From Candidatus Scybalocola faecipullorum (lineage in GTDB: Bacteria > Bacillota > Clostridia > Lachnospirales > Lachnospiraceae), in NCBI GenBank assembly GCA_018716485.1, contig DVJY01000003.1, positions 1-58,446 of the forward strand: a DNA stretch of 58,446 nt. Direction: 5' to 3'. A program made the position numbers and the translations under genes. This document shows positions 34,477 to 43,669 of the stretch, piece after piece; position 1 is the first letter of the stretch, and every line of letters starts with the position of its first letter. Below the pieces are notes generated by a model, which did no database searches, was not told the DNA's origin, and worked only from the letters and a program-made list of their open reading frames with translations.

Positions 34477-35574
34477 ATGAAAAAAAAGATAACTTGGGTT
34501 GCCGGATTGACGATCGCGGCCGTGCTTGGTGTTTCAGGCTGCGGGAAAAATGAGGCGCAGACGGAGGCGGTCCAGACTGAAAGTCAGACTGTTTCTGTGG
34601 AAACTCAGGCAGAAACTGAGACAGAAACTCAGGGCGAGACTGAAATGGTCATCCCTGAAGGCAAGGCAAGAAGTTTTCTGACGGGTGAGATCGTTGATGA
34701 GTCGCTCAACGAAAGGCGGCCTGTAGCGCTGATGATCAACAATGTGACAGAGGCGCTTCCCCAGAGCGGTATCGGACAGGCGGATATTTTATATGAAGCC
34801 GTTGTTGAAGGGAAAATCACGCGAATGATGGCTGTTTTCCAAGATTATGAAACATTGGAAAAGGTCGGCCCTATTCGGAGCGCAAGACATTATTATCTTG
34901 ATTTTGCCCACGATGAGGAAGCTATTTACGGTCATTTCGGCTGGTCGATTTATGCTCAGAACAGAATTCAGAGTGAAGGAATTAAGACGCTGCAGCTGAT
35001 GGCCGGCGGTCTGAATTCGGATTATTACCGTTCTGATGACAGAGTTGCGCCGCATAATGTTTATATGACCGGTGAACAGATTGTCCATGCGATCGGCACG
35101 TTCGGCGTCGATACGGCAATGCCTGAAAATTATGAAGGGCGGCTGAATTTTAATAATACAGATACCGAGCCGGCTGGCGGCGCAGACGCAGCGACGGTGG
35201 ACATTTCCATGAGCTCATCGCCGCATTTTGAATATGATGCCGATCAGGGTGTTTATATGAAATCCCAGTATGGTGAACCGCAGATTGATGATGTGACGGG
35301 AGATCAGCTCTCGTTTGAAAATATTATCATCCAATATGCGCCGTATACATGTATTGATACAAATGCAGACTGTCAGGATATTGCGCTGACAGGCAGCGGA
35401 AAGGGCATGTATATTTCCGACGGCAAAGCGGTTGATATTACATGGGAAAAAGAAAATTTGGATACGGACCATACCCATTATTTGACGGAAGACGGCAGCG
35501 CCTTAAAGATCAATCCGGGAAAATCCTATATTGCGGTCATCCCGGAAGATTATGAGGTGACACTTTCAAAATAA
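34477..35574 (+). CDS. DUF3048 domain lipoprotein (YerB-like)
   Basis: 365 residues. The signal peptide ends in a lipobox VSGC, so Cys near residue 21 is probably lipid-modified and the protein anchored outside the membrane. A Thr/Glu/Gln-rich linker runs from about 25 to 55. The DUF3048 region follows (RRPVALMINNVTEALPQSGIGQADILYEAVVEGKITRMMAVFQD, then VGPIRSARHYYLDFAHDEEA), and a second part contains AYIAVIP-like SYIAVIPEDYEVTL. Its function is unknown; Bacillus YerB is the best-known relative. AGGAGG at 34460-34465 could also serve GTG 34474 or GTG 34468; ATG 34477 gives the best signal peptide. Confidence 0.87.
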   Translation: MKKKITWVAGLTIAAVLGVSGCGKNEAQTEAVQTESQTVSVETQAETETETQGETEMVIPEGKARSFLTGEIVDESLNERRPVALMINNVTEALPQSGIGQADILYEAVVEGKITRMMAVFQDYETLEKVGPIRSARHYYLDFAHDEEAIYGHFGWSIYAQNRIQSEGIKTLQLMAGGLNSDYYRSDDRVAPHNVYMTGEQIVHAIGTFGVDTAMPENYEGRLNFNNTDTEPAGGADAATVDISMSSSPHFEYDADQGVYMKSQYGEPQIDDVTGDQLSFENIIIQYAPYTCIDTNADCQDIALTGSGKGMYISDGKAVDITWEKENLDTDHTHYLTEDGSALKINPGKSYIAVIPEDYEVTLSK

Positions 35575-35596
35575 AGGGATATGAAAGAGGTTTTTC

Positions 35597-37219
35597 ATGA
35601 GTCAGACAGGTAAAGAGAAAGGCGACAGCATTATTGTGGCAAGTTCCATACTTGCTGTCGCTCAGATTATAGTGCGGATTATCAGTCTTGTATACAGAAT
35701 ACCGATGATCCGCATTGTCGGTGCGGAAGGTATGGGATATTATGCCAATGCCTATGAGGTTTATCAGTTTTTGCTGCTTGTATCCTCCAATGGCATTCCG
35801 GTAGCTTTTTCGCTGCTTTCCGCATCTTACCTTGCAAAAAGAGAATATAAAAATCTGCAGCGCCTGCTTAAAGGCACTATGGTATTTGCCGGCATGATCG
35901 GCTTTGTGCTTGCAGCGCTGACATTTTTTGGCGCAGGCTGGATTGCCCGCGCGATGTTCAATATGGATGAGGTGGCGCCGTCGCTGCGTGTGCTGGCGCC
36001 GACCATTTTTGTCTGTGCACTTCTTGGCGTCTACCGGGGATATTTTCAGGGGAAAAATTCGATGATGCCGACGGCGATTTCACAGATTATCGAACAGATT
36101 ATCCATGCGGTTGTCAGTGTGGCTGCGGCATGGCTGCTCATCGGTCTCGGGCCGTCCATGGGCGCTGCAGGCGGAACGCTGGGAACCTTTCTCGGCGCGG
36201 TGGGCGGCTTAGGTTTTTGTGTCCTGATTTATCATCTGTATGAACCGACAGTGCGCAGAATGCTCAGAAAAGACAGGACGCCCCGCAGAGATTTAATTAC
36301 ATACCACAACGTGTTTAAACTGGTCGCCCTGACGATGGCGCCGATTATATTGAGTCAGACAATGTATCAGCTGGGCGGGGTTGTTGATGCTCTGCTTTTC
36401 CATAATATTCTGGATGGTATCGGCTATTCGGCATCGGTCCGGGCGGAGTTGATCGGTATTTACAGCGGTGAATATAAGCTTTTGATCAATGTACCTCTGG
36501 CTTTGACTTCGTCCATAGGCATTGCGCTGATCCCGACGGTGACGCGTTCGGTCACACAGCATAAAAAGAGGGAAGTATATGGTAAAATCAATCAGATTAT
36601 CCGGCTGACAATGGTGGTCGCTCTGCCTTGCTGTGCGGGGCTGATGGTCATTGCGCGCCCGATCATGCAGCTTGTCTTTGCGGATTCATCACAGCTTGCA
36701 TCATCGCTTCTTGTTCTCGGTGCGCCCACGATTGCTTTTTATTCATTGTCTACGGTAACGATATCTATTCTTCAGGGAATCCACCGCATGCGGGTGCCGG
36801 TCATTCATTCGACGATCGCGATGGTTGTACATGCAGGGGCGCTCGCCGTGCTGCTGAGATTTGCCGATATGAATATTTACGCCTTTATTTACGGCAACTA
36901 TGTGTTTGCGTTTATCATGTGTATTTTAAATTTGCGGGCATTAAAAAAATATATCGGGTATCGTCAGGAGTATAAAAGAAGTGTATTTATTCCGATCATT
37001 ATCTGTCTGATTATGGCGATTTTTACACGGCTTATCTATTCGGGTATTTATACTCTGACAGGCAGTTTGGCGGCAGGCGTGGCTGCAGCCATCGTTATTG
37101 CAGTGATTATTTACGGACTGCTTACAGTGATTACAGGCGTGCTATCTGAGGATGATCTGATGTCTATGCCAAAAGGACGCAGCATTGTAAATATTTGCAG
37201 AAAAATCCATATCTTGTGA
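35597..37219 (+). CDS. Polysaccharide/lipid flippase, MurJ/SpoVB-like (MOP superfamily)
   Basis: 540 residues with about 14 membrane segments. The N-terminal block (SIIVASSILAVAQIIVRIISLVYRIPMIRIVGAEGMGYYANAYEVYQFLLLVSSNGIPVAFS, given here in outline) is typical of the SpoVB branch, which moves lipid-linked cell-wall precursors or related polysaccharides across the membrane, in spore cortex formation for SpoVB itself. The nearby envelope genes (DUF3048 lipoprotein, BofC-like protein) fit that setting. ATG 35597 follows AAAGAGG. Whether it acts in sporulation or in vegetative growth cannot be told from the sequence. Confidence 0.87.
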   Translation: MSQTGKEKGDSIIVASSILAVAQIIVRIISLVYRIPMIRIVGAEGMGYYANAYEVYQFLLLVSSNGIPVAFSLLSASYLAKREYKNLQRLLKGTMVFAGMIGFVLAALTFFGAGWIARAMFNMDEVAPSLRVLAPTIFVCALLGVYRGYFQGKNSMMPTAISQIIEQIIHAVVSVAAAWLLIGLGPSMGAAGGTLGTFLGAVGGLGFCVLIYHLYEPTVRRMLRKDRTPRRDLITYHNVFKLVALTMAPIILSQTMYQLGGVVDALLFHNILDGIGYSASVRAELIGIYSGEYKLLINVPLALTSSIGIALIPTVTRSVTQHKKREVYGKINQIIRLTMVVALPCCAGLMVIARPIMQLVFADSSQLASSLLVLGAPTIAFYSLSTVTISILQGIHRMRVPVIHSTIAMVVHAGALAVLLRFADMNIYAFIYGNYVFAFIMCILNLRALKKYIGYRQEYKRSVFIPIIICLIMAIFTRLIYSGIYTLTGSLAAGVAAAIVIAVIIYGLLTVITGVLSEDDLMSMPKGRSIVNICRKIHIL

Positions 37220-37284
37220 ACAAGTATTGTATAAGTAAGCATAAATAAACAGATAATATATCCATCAAAAAGGAGTTGAGATTG

Positions 37285-37872
37285 ATGAAGAAATATATTA
37301 TCTGTTTTTTGCTGCTGCTGTGTGTGGGAGGTGCGGCTGCAGGATATTTGGTGATGCATGAAAATGAACGCCTGAGCGGTGAAGAGGCGCAGTATATTGA
37401 AGACAACGCCGCCGCTGCTGCCGCCGGCGAGGTTACGCGCACAACGACAAAACTGATCGCGGAAACTTATGATGAACAGACAAAAGAAGTATCGAAAGAA
37501 ATTGTCAATATTCCGTCGGCATTTCTCGGACTGACAAGGACGCAGCTCATAGAAAAACTGGCTGCTTATATGGATGATATGCCTCTTGAAGAATTAAACA
37601 GCGGTCTTGTTAATTATGAACTGATGTATTTTTCACCGGAATATATTATGACTAGAAAGACATATAATCTGCCGGAAGACTTTAACAAATACTATATCCG
37701 GATGACGAGGGGATGCATTACTGTTTATTACAGCGATCAAGATACTGTGTGCGAATATACAGATATACAGCTTGAGGATCTGCCTGAAAATCTTCAGGCG
37801 TCGGTCATTAGCGGTATGAAAATCAGAGGTGAAAAAGAATTGTATGATTTTCTTGAAAACTATTCATCATAG
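37285..37872 (+). CDS. BofC-like membrane-anchored envelope protein
   Basis: 195 residues. Residues 2-22 form a membrane anchor or signal peptide; an Ala-rich stretch around 43-50 may be a linker. The body has two parts that resemble the two domains of BofC, the forespore protein that controls sigma-K activation in Bacillus: IPSAFLGLTRTQLIEKLAAYMDDMPLEEL, and a C-terminal MTRGCITVYYSD to LEDLPENLQASVISGMKIRGEKELYDFLENYSS. The similarity is judged by eye and modest. AGGAG at 37271 fits ATG 37285. It follows the SpoVB/MurJ-like gene by about 65 bp. Confidence 0.6.
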   Translation: MKKYIICFLLLLCVGGAAAGYLVMHENERLSGEEAQYIEDNAAAAAAGEVTRTTTKLIAETYDEQTKEVSKEIVNIPSAFLGLTRTQLIEKLAAYMDDMPLEELNSGLVNYELMYFSPEYIMTRKTYNLPEDFNKYYIRMTRGCITVYYSDQDTVCEYTDIQLEDLPENLQASVISGMKIRGEKELYDFLENYSS

Positions 37873-37918
37873 GCTGCACTGTTCGGCGGAAAGTGCAAAT
37901 AATCGGGCTGATTATGTC

Positions 37919-37947
37919 TTGTATAAGCGGCGTTTTCTCTATATACT
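37919..37947 (+). promoter_or_regulatory. Promoter of the sulfatase gene
   Basis: TTGTAT (37919-37924), 17 bp, TATACT (37942-37947), 25 bp before ATG 37973. Confidence 0.6.
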
Positions 37948-37972
37948 AAAGGCATAAAGGGGGGAAGTTTGG

Positions 37973-39427
37973 ATGAAAAGACCAAATATTATTCTGATCA
38001 TGACGGATCAGCTGCGCGGTGATTGTATGGGATTTGCGGGACACCCGGAGGTAAAGACGCCGTATTTGGATACGTTGGCATCAAAAGGCGTTGTCTTTGA
38101 TAATGCCTACAGTGCGTGCCCGAGCTGTATTCCGGCGCGTGCGTCGCTGTATACGGGCATGAGTCAGAGAAAACACGGGCGTGTCGGCTATGAGGATGGC
38201 ATTGCGTGGGACTATCCGCATACGATGGCGGGTGAACTGGCAAAGGCGGGATATTATACCCAGTGTGTCGGCAAGATGCATGTGTATCCGCTGAGAAATC
38301 TGATGGGCTTCCATCATATTGAACTTCACGACGGCTATCTGCACTATAACCGACGCAGTGATATCCCATATTACGAAAATCAGAAGACGGCAGATGACTA
38401 TATGTACTGGCTGAAGCAGGAAAAAGGCATTGATGCGGATGTTATTGATACGGGACTTGAATGCAACAGCTGGGTATCCCGGCCGTGGATGTACGAAGAA
38501 CAGTATCATCCCACAAACTGGGTGACGAGCCGGTGCATCGATTTTTTGCGCCGAAGAGACCGATCAAAACCATTCTTTTTAATGGCGTCTTATCTTCGCC
38601 CTCATCCGCCCTTTGATGCGCCGGAGTATTATTTCGACCTCTATAAAAATATATCGCTGACACCTCCGGCAGTCGGCAGCTGGGAAGACACAGAAGAACT
38701 TCAAAAGAAAGGCAGAATCTTTGATTCGATTACCGGACCTTTGGATCCGGAGCAGATACGTCAGGCACAGATTGGCTATTATGCCTGTATTACTCATCTG
38801 GATCACCAAATCGGCCGTCTGCTTCAGGCTTTGATCGATGACGGTATCTATGAGGACTGCGTCTTCGTTTTTACGTCGGATCACGGCGAACAGCTGTGTG
38901 ATCATCATTTATTCAGAAAGGCGCTGCCATATCAGGGCAGTATACATATACCGATGATCATTTCGGGAAACGAGGCCCGGCTTGCAGGCAGAGAGGGAAC
39001 AGTCTGCCATGGACTGGCGGAACTGAGAGATGTGATGCCCACATTGATCGATATTGCCGGCGGGAAGATTCCGGACAGTGTGGAAGGCAAATCTTTGATG
39101 CCGCTTGCCGCAGATCCAAAGAAGCGTATCCGGGATTATCTGCATGGAGAGCACAGCTTCGGGGAGCGGTCGAACCAGTGGATTGTCACAGAACATGAAA
39201 AATATATATGGTACAGCCAGACAGATCAGGAACAGTTTTTTGATCTGGATAATGATCCCCATGAGACGCATGATTTAATGGCGGAGAAGCCGATGCGCGC
39301 TAAAATACTTAAAGATATATTGATCCGGGAACTGGCTGGCAGGGAAGAAGGATACACCGACGGGGAAAGACTTATTCCGGGAAGAAGGCCGCAAAATTGT
39401 CTCGGCCATCTCCGAAAGGGCAGCTAA
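37973..39427 (+). CDS. Sulfatase (Cys-type, formylglycine-dependent)
   Basis: 484 residues, no signal peptide, so probably cytoplasmic. The modification motif is CIPARASLYTG with Cys52, which an anaerobic maturase (anSME) would turn into formylglycine. Metal ligands include Asp12 in MTDQLRGD and the pair in FTSDHGE; His residues in VGKMHVYP and SYLRPHPPF complete the site. It removes sulfate esters, most likely from sugars imported from host mucin or glycosaminoglycans; the substrate is inferred. GGGGGGAAG precedes ATG 37973. No maturase gene lies in the window. It ends against an AraC regulator gene on the other strand. Confidence 0.9.
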   Translation: MKRPNIILIMTDQLRGDCMGFAGHPEVKTPYLDTLASKGVVFDNAYSACPSCIPARASLYTGMSQRKHGRVGYEDGIAWDYPHTMAGELAKAGYYTQCVGKMHVYPLRNLMGFHHIELHDGYLHYNRRSDIPYYENQKTADDYMYWLKQEKGIDADVIDTGLECNSWVSRPWMYEEQYHPTNWVTSRCIDFLRRRDRSKPFFLMASYLRPHPPFDAPEYYFDLYKNISLTPPAVGSWEDTEELQKKGRIFDSITGPLDPEQIRQAQIGYYACITHLDHQIGRLLQALIDDGIYEDCVFVFTSDHGEQLCDHHLFRKALPYQGSIHIPMIISGNEARLAGREGTVCHGLAELRDVMPTLIDIAGGKIPDSVEGKSLMPLAADPKKRIRDYLHGEHSFGERSNQWIVTEHEKYIWYSQTDQEQFFDLDNDPHETHDLMAEKPMRAKILKDILIRELAGREEGYTDGERLIPGRRPQNCLGHLRKGS

Positions 39428-39448
39428 AGATCAGCTGCCGCCTTCGGA
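39411..39448. terminator. Two-way hairpin between sulfatase and AraC genes
   Basis: TCCGAA (39411-39416) pairs with TTCGGA (39443-39448), and inside it GGCAGCT (39419-39425) with AGCTGCC (39433-39439). Both stop codons (39425-39427 forward, 39433-39431 reverse) lie within it. There is no T-run, so it may act as a shared 3' stabilizer or weak terminator. Confidence 0.55.
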
Positions 39449-40351
39449 CAGACCTTTAATTGAGGAGGCATATTCTGACGGCGTCATGCCGGTGATTTTT
39501 TTAAACTGTCTTGAAAAGTAATGGATGGATGTGTAGCCCAGATGTTCGGAAATTTGTGTAAAATTCATGCTGTTGCTTCGGATCAGCTCTTTTGCAGCGG
39601 TAATTTTCATCGCTGAAAAGTAATTGATCACACCGCAGTGGTGTCTGTCATGAAAAATTTTCTGGGCTTTGGATCGCCCGATCAGCGTATCTTTGCATAA
39701 TTGATCAATGGTCAGCTGGCTGGAGAGATGATTTTCCATGTATTTGATCATACGGTCATAGAGTTCACTGTCTGCGTTATGTGCCGTAGACTTGGATTTT
39801 GAACTGAAAGGCATGCCGCCGCCGTCTTCGGAGGGCGTGTAGGATGTATACCGACGGATCAAAGAAATCAGCAGCTGTTCGATATAGTTTCTGATCAGAT
39901 GTTCGCCGCCAAATGGCGCGTCAGGATTTTGCAGCAGTTTTGTCTGAAAAGGATTGTCCAGACGCCCGAGAAAAGTCCGCCGGGATTCGCGGATGATTTT
40001 TGCCAGTAATTTTTGTTCGGCCTCATTAATGGTCAGCAGCTGATGTTCAAAAAAGGACATGGCCGGCGACTGACATTCAAAGGAGATGACGATAATATTC
40101 GGAGCGCTTCTGCCGTCGCATCGGACGCTGTGAAATTCATTGGGACAGTGAAAAATAATATCTCCCTTTTTTAAATGGTATTCCGCGGCATCGGCGGTGA
40201 CGAAAAGTTCGCCCTTATCTACGCACAAAAATTCCCAGAAGTCATGGCTTTCGCCTTTGAAAACGAAGTCATTCATATATTCAAAATAGTGCATCGAATA
40301 AAGCTTATTGACGATCAGTTCCTGACTGAGAGTGATACTTTCATAGGACAT
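39431..40351 (-). CDS. AraC family transcriptional regulator
   Basis: 306 residues. An N-terminal cupin sensor domain (about 20-100: FVFKGESHDFWEFLCVDKGELFVTAD, then HLKKGDIIFHCPNEFHSV) and two C-terminal helix-turn-helix motifs (about 200-297: LTIDQLCKDTLIGRSKAQKIFHDRHHCGVINYF, and ISEHLGYTSIHYFSRQFKKITGMTPSEY). Such proteins usually activate sugar-use genes. It converges with the sulfatase gene and diverges from the sugar-nucleotide operon at 40480, so either could be its target. GAGG lies five bases before ATG 40351. Confidence 0.93.
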   Translation of the reverse strand: MSYESITLSQELIVNKLYSMHYFEYMNDFVFKGESHDFWEFLCVDKGELFVTADAAEYHLKKGDIIFHCPNEFHSVRCDGRSAPNIIVISFECQSPAMSFFEHQLLTINEAEQKLLAKIIRESRRTFLGRLDNPFQTKLLQNPDAPFGGEHLIRNYIEQLLISLIRRYTSYTPSEDGGGMPFSSKSKSTAHNADSELYDRMIKYMENHLSSQLTIDQLCKDTLIGRSKAQKIFHDRHHCGVINYFSAMKITAAKELIRSNSMNFTQISEHLGYTSIHYFSRQFKKITGMTPSEYASSIKGLSEGGS

Positions 40352-40479
40352 GGCAGCCTCTTTTCTGACATATATGTCATGGATTGGAGTCGATAGACTT
40401 TATCATTATTATAAGACAAATGTGCAAATATGTATAGCGTAAATGTATAAATTGAAAAATATTTCAGGAGGAGATTGAA

Positions 40480-41406
40480 ATGAAGAAAAAACCGGTATTA
40501 GTGATTATGGCGGCAGGTATGGGAAGCCGTTACGGAGGACTTAAGCAGATCGACCCGATGGATAATGACGGTCATATTATTATGGATTTTTCTATTTTTG
40601 ATGCAGTCAGGGCAGGTTTTGAAAAAGTTGTTTTTATCATTAAAAGGCAGAATGAAAAAGATTTTAAAGAAGTCATCGGCAGGCGTATAGAAAAGAAAGT
40701 TCAAGTAGAATATGTTTTTCAGGATCTGGACAATCTTCCTTCGGGCTATACAGTGCCGGAAGGCCGGGTGAAACCATTTGGCACAGGCCATGCCATTTTA
40801 AGCTGCAAAGATGTCATTGACGGGCCGTTTGCTGTTATTAATGCAGATGACTATTACGGCGTGAGTGCGTTTAAGACGATTTACGACTATTTGGACAGTC
40901 ATCAGGATGACGATAAGTACCGCTATGCGATGGTCGGCTATATTCTTGAAAATACACTGACGGACAACGGACATGTGGCACGGGGTGTCTGTGAAACGGA
41001 TGAAAATCATTATCTGGCAGGTATTACGGAACGCACGCATATTGAGAAAAAAGATGACGGTACATATTATACAGAAGATGACGGACAAACGTGGCATAAA
41101 ATTAAAGAAGGCAGCATCGTATCTATGAATTTCTGGGGATTTTCTGAAAGTATTTTAAAAGAACTGGATGACCGTTTTTCTAAGTTCCTAGATGAAAATC
41201 TTGAAAAGAATCCGCTCAAATGCGAGTATTTTCTGCCGACAGTTGTCAATGAGCTCCTTGATGAAGGCAAAGCGACCGTAAAGGTGCTTAAATCAGCGGA
41301 CAGATGGTACGGCGTTACTTATAAAGAGGATAAAGCATTTGTTATGGAGGCTATTCAAAAATTTAAAGATTCAGGCATTTATCCGAAAAAATTGTGGGAG
41401 GACTGA
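40480..41406 (+). CDS. Sugar-phosphate nucleotidyltransferase (LnpC/GalU-like)
   Basis: 308 residues. The nucleotide-binding lead VIMAAGMGSRYGGLKQIDP is diagnostic of NTP-transferases that make NDP-sugars; VINADDYYG gives the metal Asp. VKPFGTGHAILSCKDVI resembles the substrate loop of uridylyltransferases. The next two genes are an N-acetylhexosamine-kinase-like gene and galE, the same functional set as lnpB-lnpC-lnpD of bifidobacteria, where the transferase swaps UMP between UDP-glucose and galactose-1-phosphate or HexNAc-1-phosphate. I infer this role from the neighbours. AGGAGGAG fits ATG 40480. The AraC gene diverges on the left. Confidence 0.8.
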   Translation: MKKKPVLVIMAAGMGSRYGGLKQIDPMDNDGHIIMDFSIFDAVRAGFEKVVFIIKRQNEKDFKEVIGRRIEKKVQVEYVFQDLDNLPSGYTVPEGRVKPFGTGHAILSCKDVIDGPFAVINADDYYGVSAFKTIYDYLDSHQDDDKYRYAMVGYILENTLTDNGHVARGVCETDENHYLAGITERTHIEKKDDGTYYTEDDGQTWHKIKEGSIVSMNFWGFSESILKELDDRFSKFLDENLEKNPLKCEYFLPTVVNELLDEGKATVKVLKSADRWYGVTYKEDKAFVMEAIQKFKDSGIYPKKLWED

Positions 41407-41412
41407 GCCGAT

Positions 41413-42525
41413 ATGACAAGAGAAGAACACTGCAGTCAGATTCATGAGGCAATAGGGGCATTCGATTTCGGCGGCGAATGTATCGCTTTTGAAAATTACG
41501 GCAGCGGCCATATTAATGATACTTTCCTCGTAAATGTTCAGAAAGACGGAACGATAAAACGTTTTATTCTTCAGCGTATGAACAGAGAGATTTTTAAAAA
41601 TCCGGCGGAACTGATGGAAAATATCGTCGGAGTAACTTCATATCTGCGGAAAATTATCATTGAAAACGGCGGCAACCCGGAGAGAGAGACACTTAATGTT
41701 ATTCTGACAAAAGACGGCGCCAGCTATTTTACCGACAGCCACGGTGAATGCTGGAGGGCTTATCTGTTTATTGAAGATGCCGTCAGTTATGATGCCGTAG
41801 AGAAACCGGAAGATTTTTATGAAAGCGCAGTTGCTTTCGGACATTTCCAACGGCTGCTGGCAGATTTTCCGGCAAACACTCTCCATGAAACAATTCAGGG
41901 ATTTCATGATACGGCCGCGCGTTTTGAAGTGTTTAAAAGAGCCGTGGAAGACGATGTGTGTCATCGGGCAGATCAGGCTGCCGAAGAGATCCGTTTTGTT
42001 TTAGACCATGAACATTTGGCGCATGCACTGTGCGATATGCTTGCTCAGGGCAGCCTGCCTCTGCGGGTTACACATAACGATACAAAGCTGAATAATATTA
42101 TGATGGATCGTGAAACACACCGGGGATTGTGTGTGATCGATCTGGATACAGTCATGCCGGGGCTGGCGGTTAATGATTTCGGAGATTCTATCCGTTTTGG
42201 TGCAAGCACAGGCGCGGAAGATGAAAAAGACCTTGACAAAATCAGCTGTGATATGCGATTATTTGAATTGTATACAAAAGGTTTCATTGAGGGGTGCGGC
42301 GGAAGCCTGACAGAAACGGAGATCAGAGCACTTCCGCTCGGAGCGCTGACGATGACCTATGAATGCGGTATGCGATTCCTGACTGATTATCTTCAGGGTG
42401 ATACATATTTTAAAATTCACAGAGAAGGCCATAATCTGGATCGGGCAAGAACCCAGTTTAAACTCGTAAAAGATATGGAAGCCAAGAAAGACACAATGAA
42501 AGCTATTGTAGAAAAATTTATGTAG
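41413..42525 (+). CDS. N-acetylhexosamine 1-kinase-like phosphotransferase
   Basis: 370 residues, with an aminoglycoside-phosphotransferase/choline-kinase fold. It matches Bifidobacterium NahK (LnpB) over its length as I recall it: [20 protein letters not shown], the catalytic loop [16 protein letters not shown], the metal motif [11 protein letters not shown], then [18 protein letters not shown] and [16 protein letters not shown]. NahK phosphorylates N-acetylglucosamine or N-acetylgalactosamine at C1 with ATP, feeding host-glycan sugars into the amino-sugar pathway. The assignment is good at family level; sugar preference needs testing. It starts 7 bp after the transferase gene and is followed by galE. 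Confidence 0.85.
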   Translation: MTREEHCSQIHEAIGAFDFGGECIAFENYGSGHINDTFLVNVQKDGTIKRFILQRMNREIFKNPAELMENIVGVTSYLRKIIIENGGNPERETLNVILTKDGASYFTDSHGECWRAYLFIEDAVSYDAVEKPEDFYESAVAFGHFQRLLADFPANTLHETIQGFHDTAARFEVFKRAVEDDVCHRADQAAEEIRFVLDHEHLAHALCDMLAQGSLPLRVTHNDTKLNNIMMDRETHRGLCVIDLDTVMPGLAVNDFGDSIRFGASTGAEDEKDLDKISCDMRLFELYTKGFIEGCGGSLTETEIRALPLGALTMTYECGMRFLTDYLQGDTYFKIHREGHNLDRARTQFKLVKDMEAKKDTMKAIVEKFM

Positions 42526-42541
42526 ACAGGAGTGTATCAAG

Positions 42542-43558
42542 ATGGCAATTTTAGTTACAGGAGGCGCCGGATTTATCGGCAGCCACACATGCGTAGAACT
42601 TTTGAATGCAGGCTATGACGTTGTTGTTGTTGACAACTTATGCAATTCAAGCGAAGAATCACTGGAACGCGTGAAAAAGATCACAGGCAAAGATTTAAAA
42701 TTTTATGAGGCTGATATTTTGGATAAAGACGCCATGAATAAAATTTTCGATGAAGAGGCAATTGATGCGGTTATTCACTTTGCAGGACTTAAGGCTGTCG
42801 GCGAATCTGTATCGAAACCATTGGAATACTATCACAATAATATTTCCGGTACATTAAATTTATGTGACGTGATGAGAAATCACGGTGTTAAAAATATTGT
42901 GTTCAGTTCTTCAGCAACCGTATACGGTGATCCGGCATTTATTCCGATCACAGAAGAATGCCCTAAAGGACAGTGTACAAACCCATATGGCTGGACAAAA
43001 AGTATGCTTGAACAGATTCTGACAGATCTGCATACAGCAGATCCGGAATGGAACGTCATTCTTTTAAGATATTTTAATCCGATCGGCGCTCATAAGAGCG
43101 GACTGATCGGTGAGGACCCGAAAGGCATTCCAAACAATCTTGTGCCATATGTGACACAGGTTGCCATCGGCAAACTGCCTCAGGTGAATGTATTCGGCAA
43201 CGATTACGACACGCCGGATGGCACAGGTGTGCGCGACTATATTCATGTGGTCGACCTTGCCATCGGCCATGTGAAAGCCATCGAAAAATTAAAAGCAAAA
43301 GAAGGCGTCAGCATTTATAACCTGGGTACAGGCAAAGGATACAGCGTGCTTGACATTATCAAAGCTTTTGAAAAAGCGTGCGGCAAAGAAATCAAATATG
43401 AAATTAAAGCAAGAAGACCGGGCGATATTGCGACATGCTATTCTGATGCCACAAAAGCCTATAAAGAGCTTGGATGGAAGGCTCAGAGAGATTTGGATGA
43501 GATGTGTGAAGATTCATGGCGCTGGCAGTCCATGAATCCGGACGGTTATCGTTCATAA
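42542..43558 (+). CDS. galE: UDP-glucose 4-epimerase
   Basis: 338 residues. The NAD+-binding motif is [10 protein letters not shown] (residues about 7-16); the catalytic Ser lies in [11 protein letters not shown] and the Tyr/Lys pair in YGWTKSML. The C-terminal part has the usual [22 protein letters not shown] and [12 protein letters not shown]. It interconverts UDP-glucose and UDP-galactose, and some members also act on the N-acetyl forms, which would fit the NahK-like partner. AGGAG precedes ATG 42542, 16 bp after the kinase gene. A terminator (43573) ends the operon. Confidence 0.95.
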   Translation: MAILVTGGAGFIGSHTCVELLNAGYDVVVVDNLCNSSEESLERVKKITGKDLKFYEADILDKDAMNKIFDEEAIDAVIHFAGLKAVGESVSKPLEYYHNNISGTLNLCDVMRNHGVKNIVFSSSATVYGDPAFIPITEECPKGQCTNPYGWTKSMLEQILTDLHTADPEWNVILLRYFNPIGAHKSGLIGEDPKGIPNNLVPYVTQVAIGKLPQVNVFGNDYDTPDGTGVRDYIHVVDLAIGHVKAIEKLKAKEGVSIYNLGTGKGYSVLDIIKAFEKACGKEIKYEIKARRPGDIATCYSDATKAYKELGWKAQRDLDEMCEDSWRWQSMNPDGYRS

Positions 43559-43572
43559 AATTTACTTGCGTG

Positions 43573-43607
43573 AGGCAGTAACTTATATTATGAGTTGCTG
43601 CCTTTTT
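43573..43607 (+). terminator. Intrinsic terminator after galE
   Basis: AGGCAGTAACT (43573-43583) pairs with AGTTGCTGCCT (43593-43603), with one G-T pair, followed by a run of T. Confidence 0.85.
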
Positions 43608-43669
43608 CATGTATTCCTTTTTTTATGGTAATCTGTTATAATGAACCATAGTGCCTTTGGAGGTTGAGA

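Noticed and set aside
41413-42525. Aminoglycoside resistance phosphotransferase
   Set aside because: The fold is shared, but the full-length match to NahK-type kinases and the nucleotidyltransferase/galE neighbours argue for sugar metabolism.
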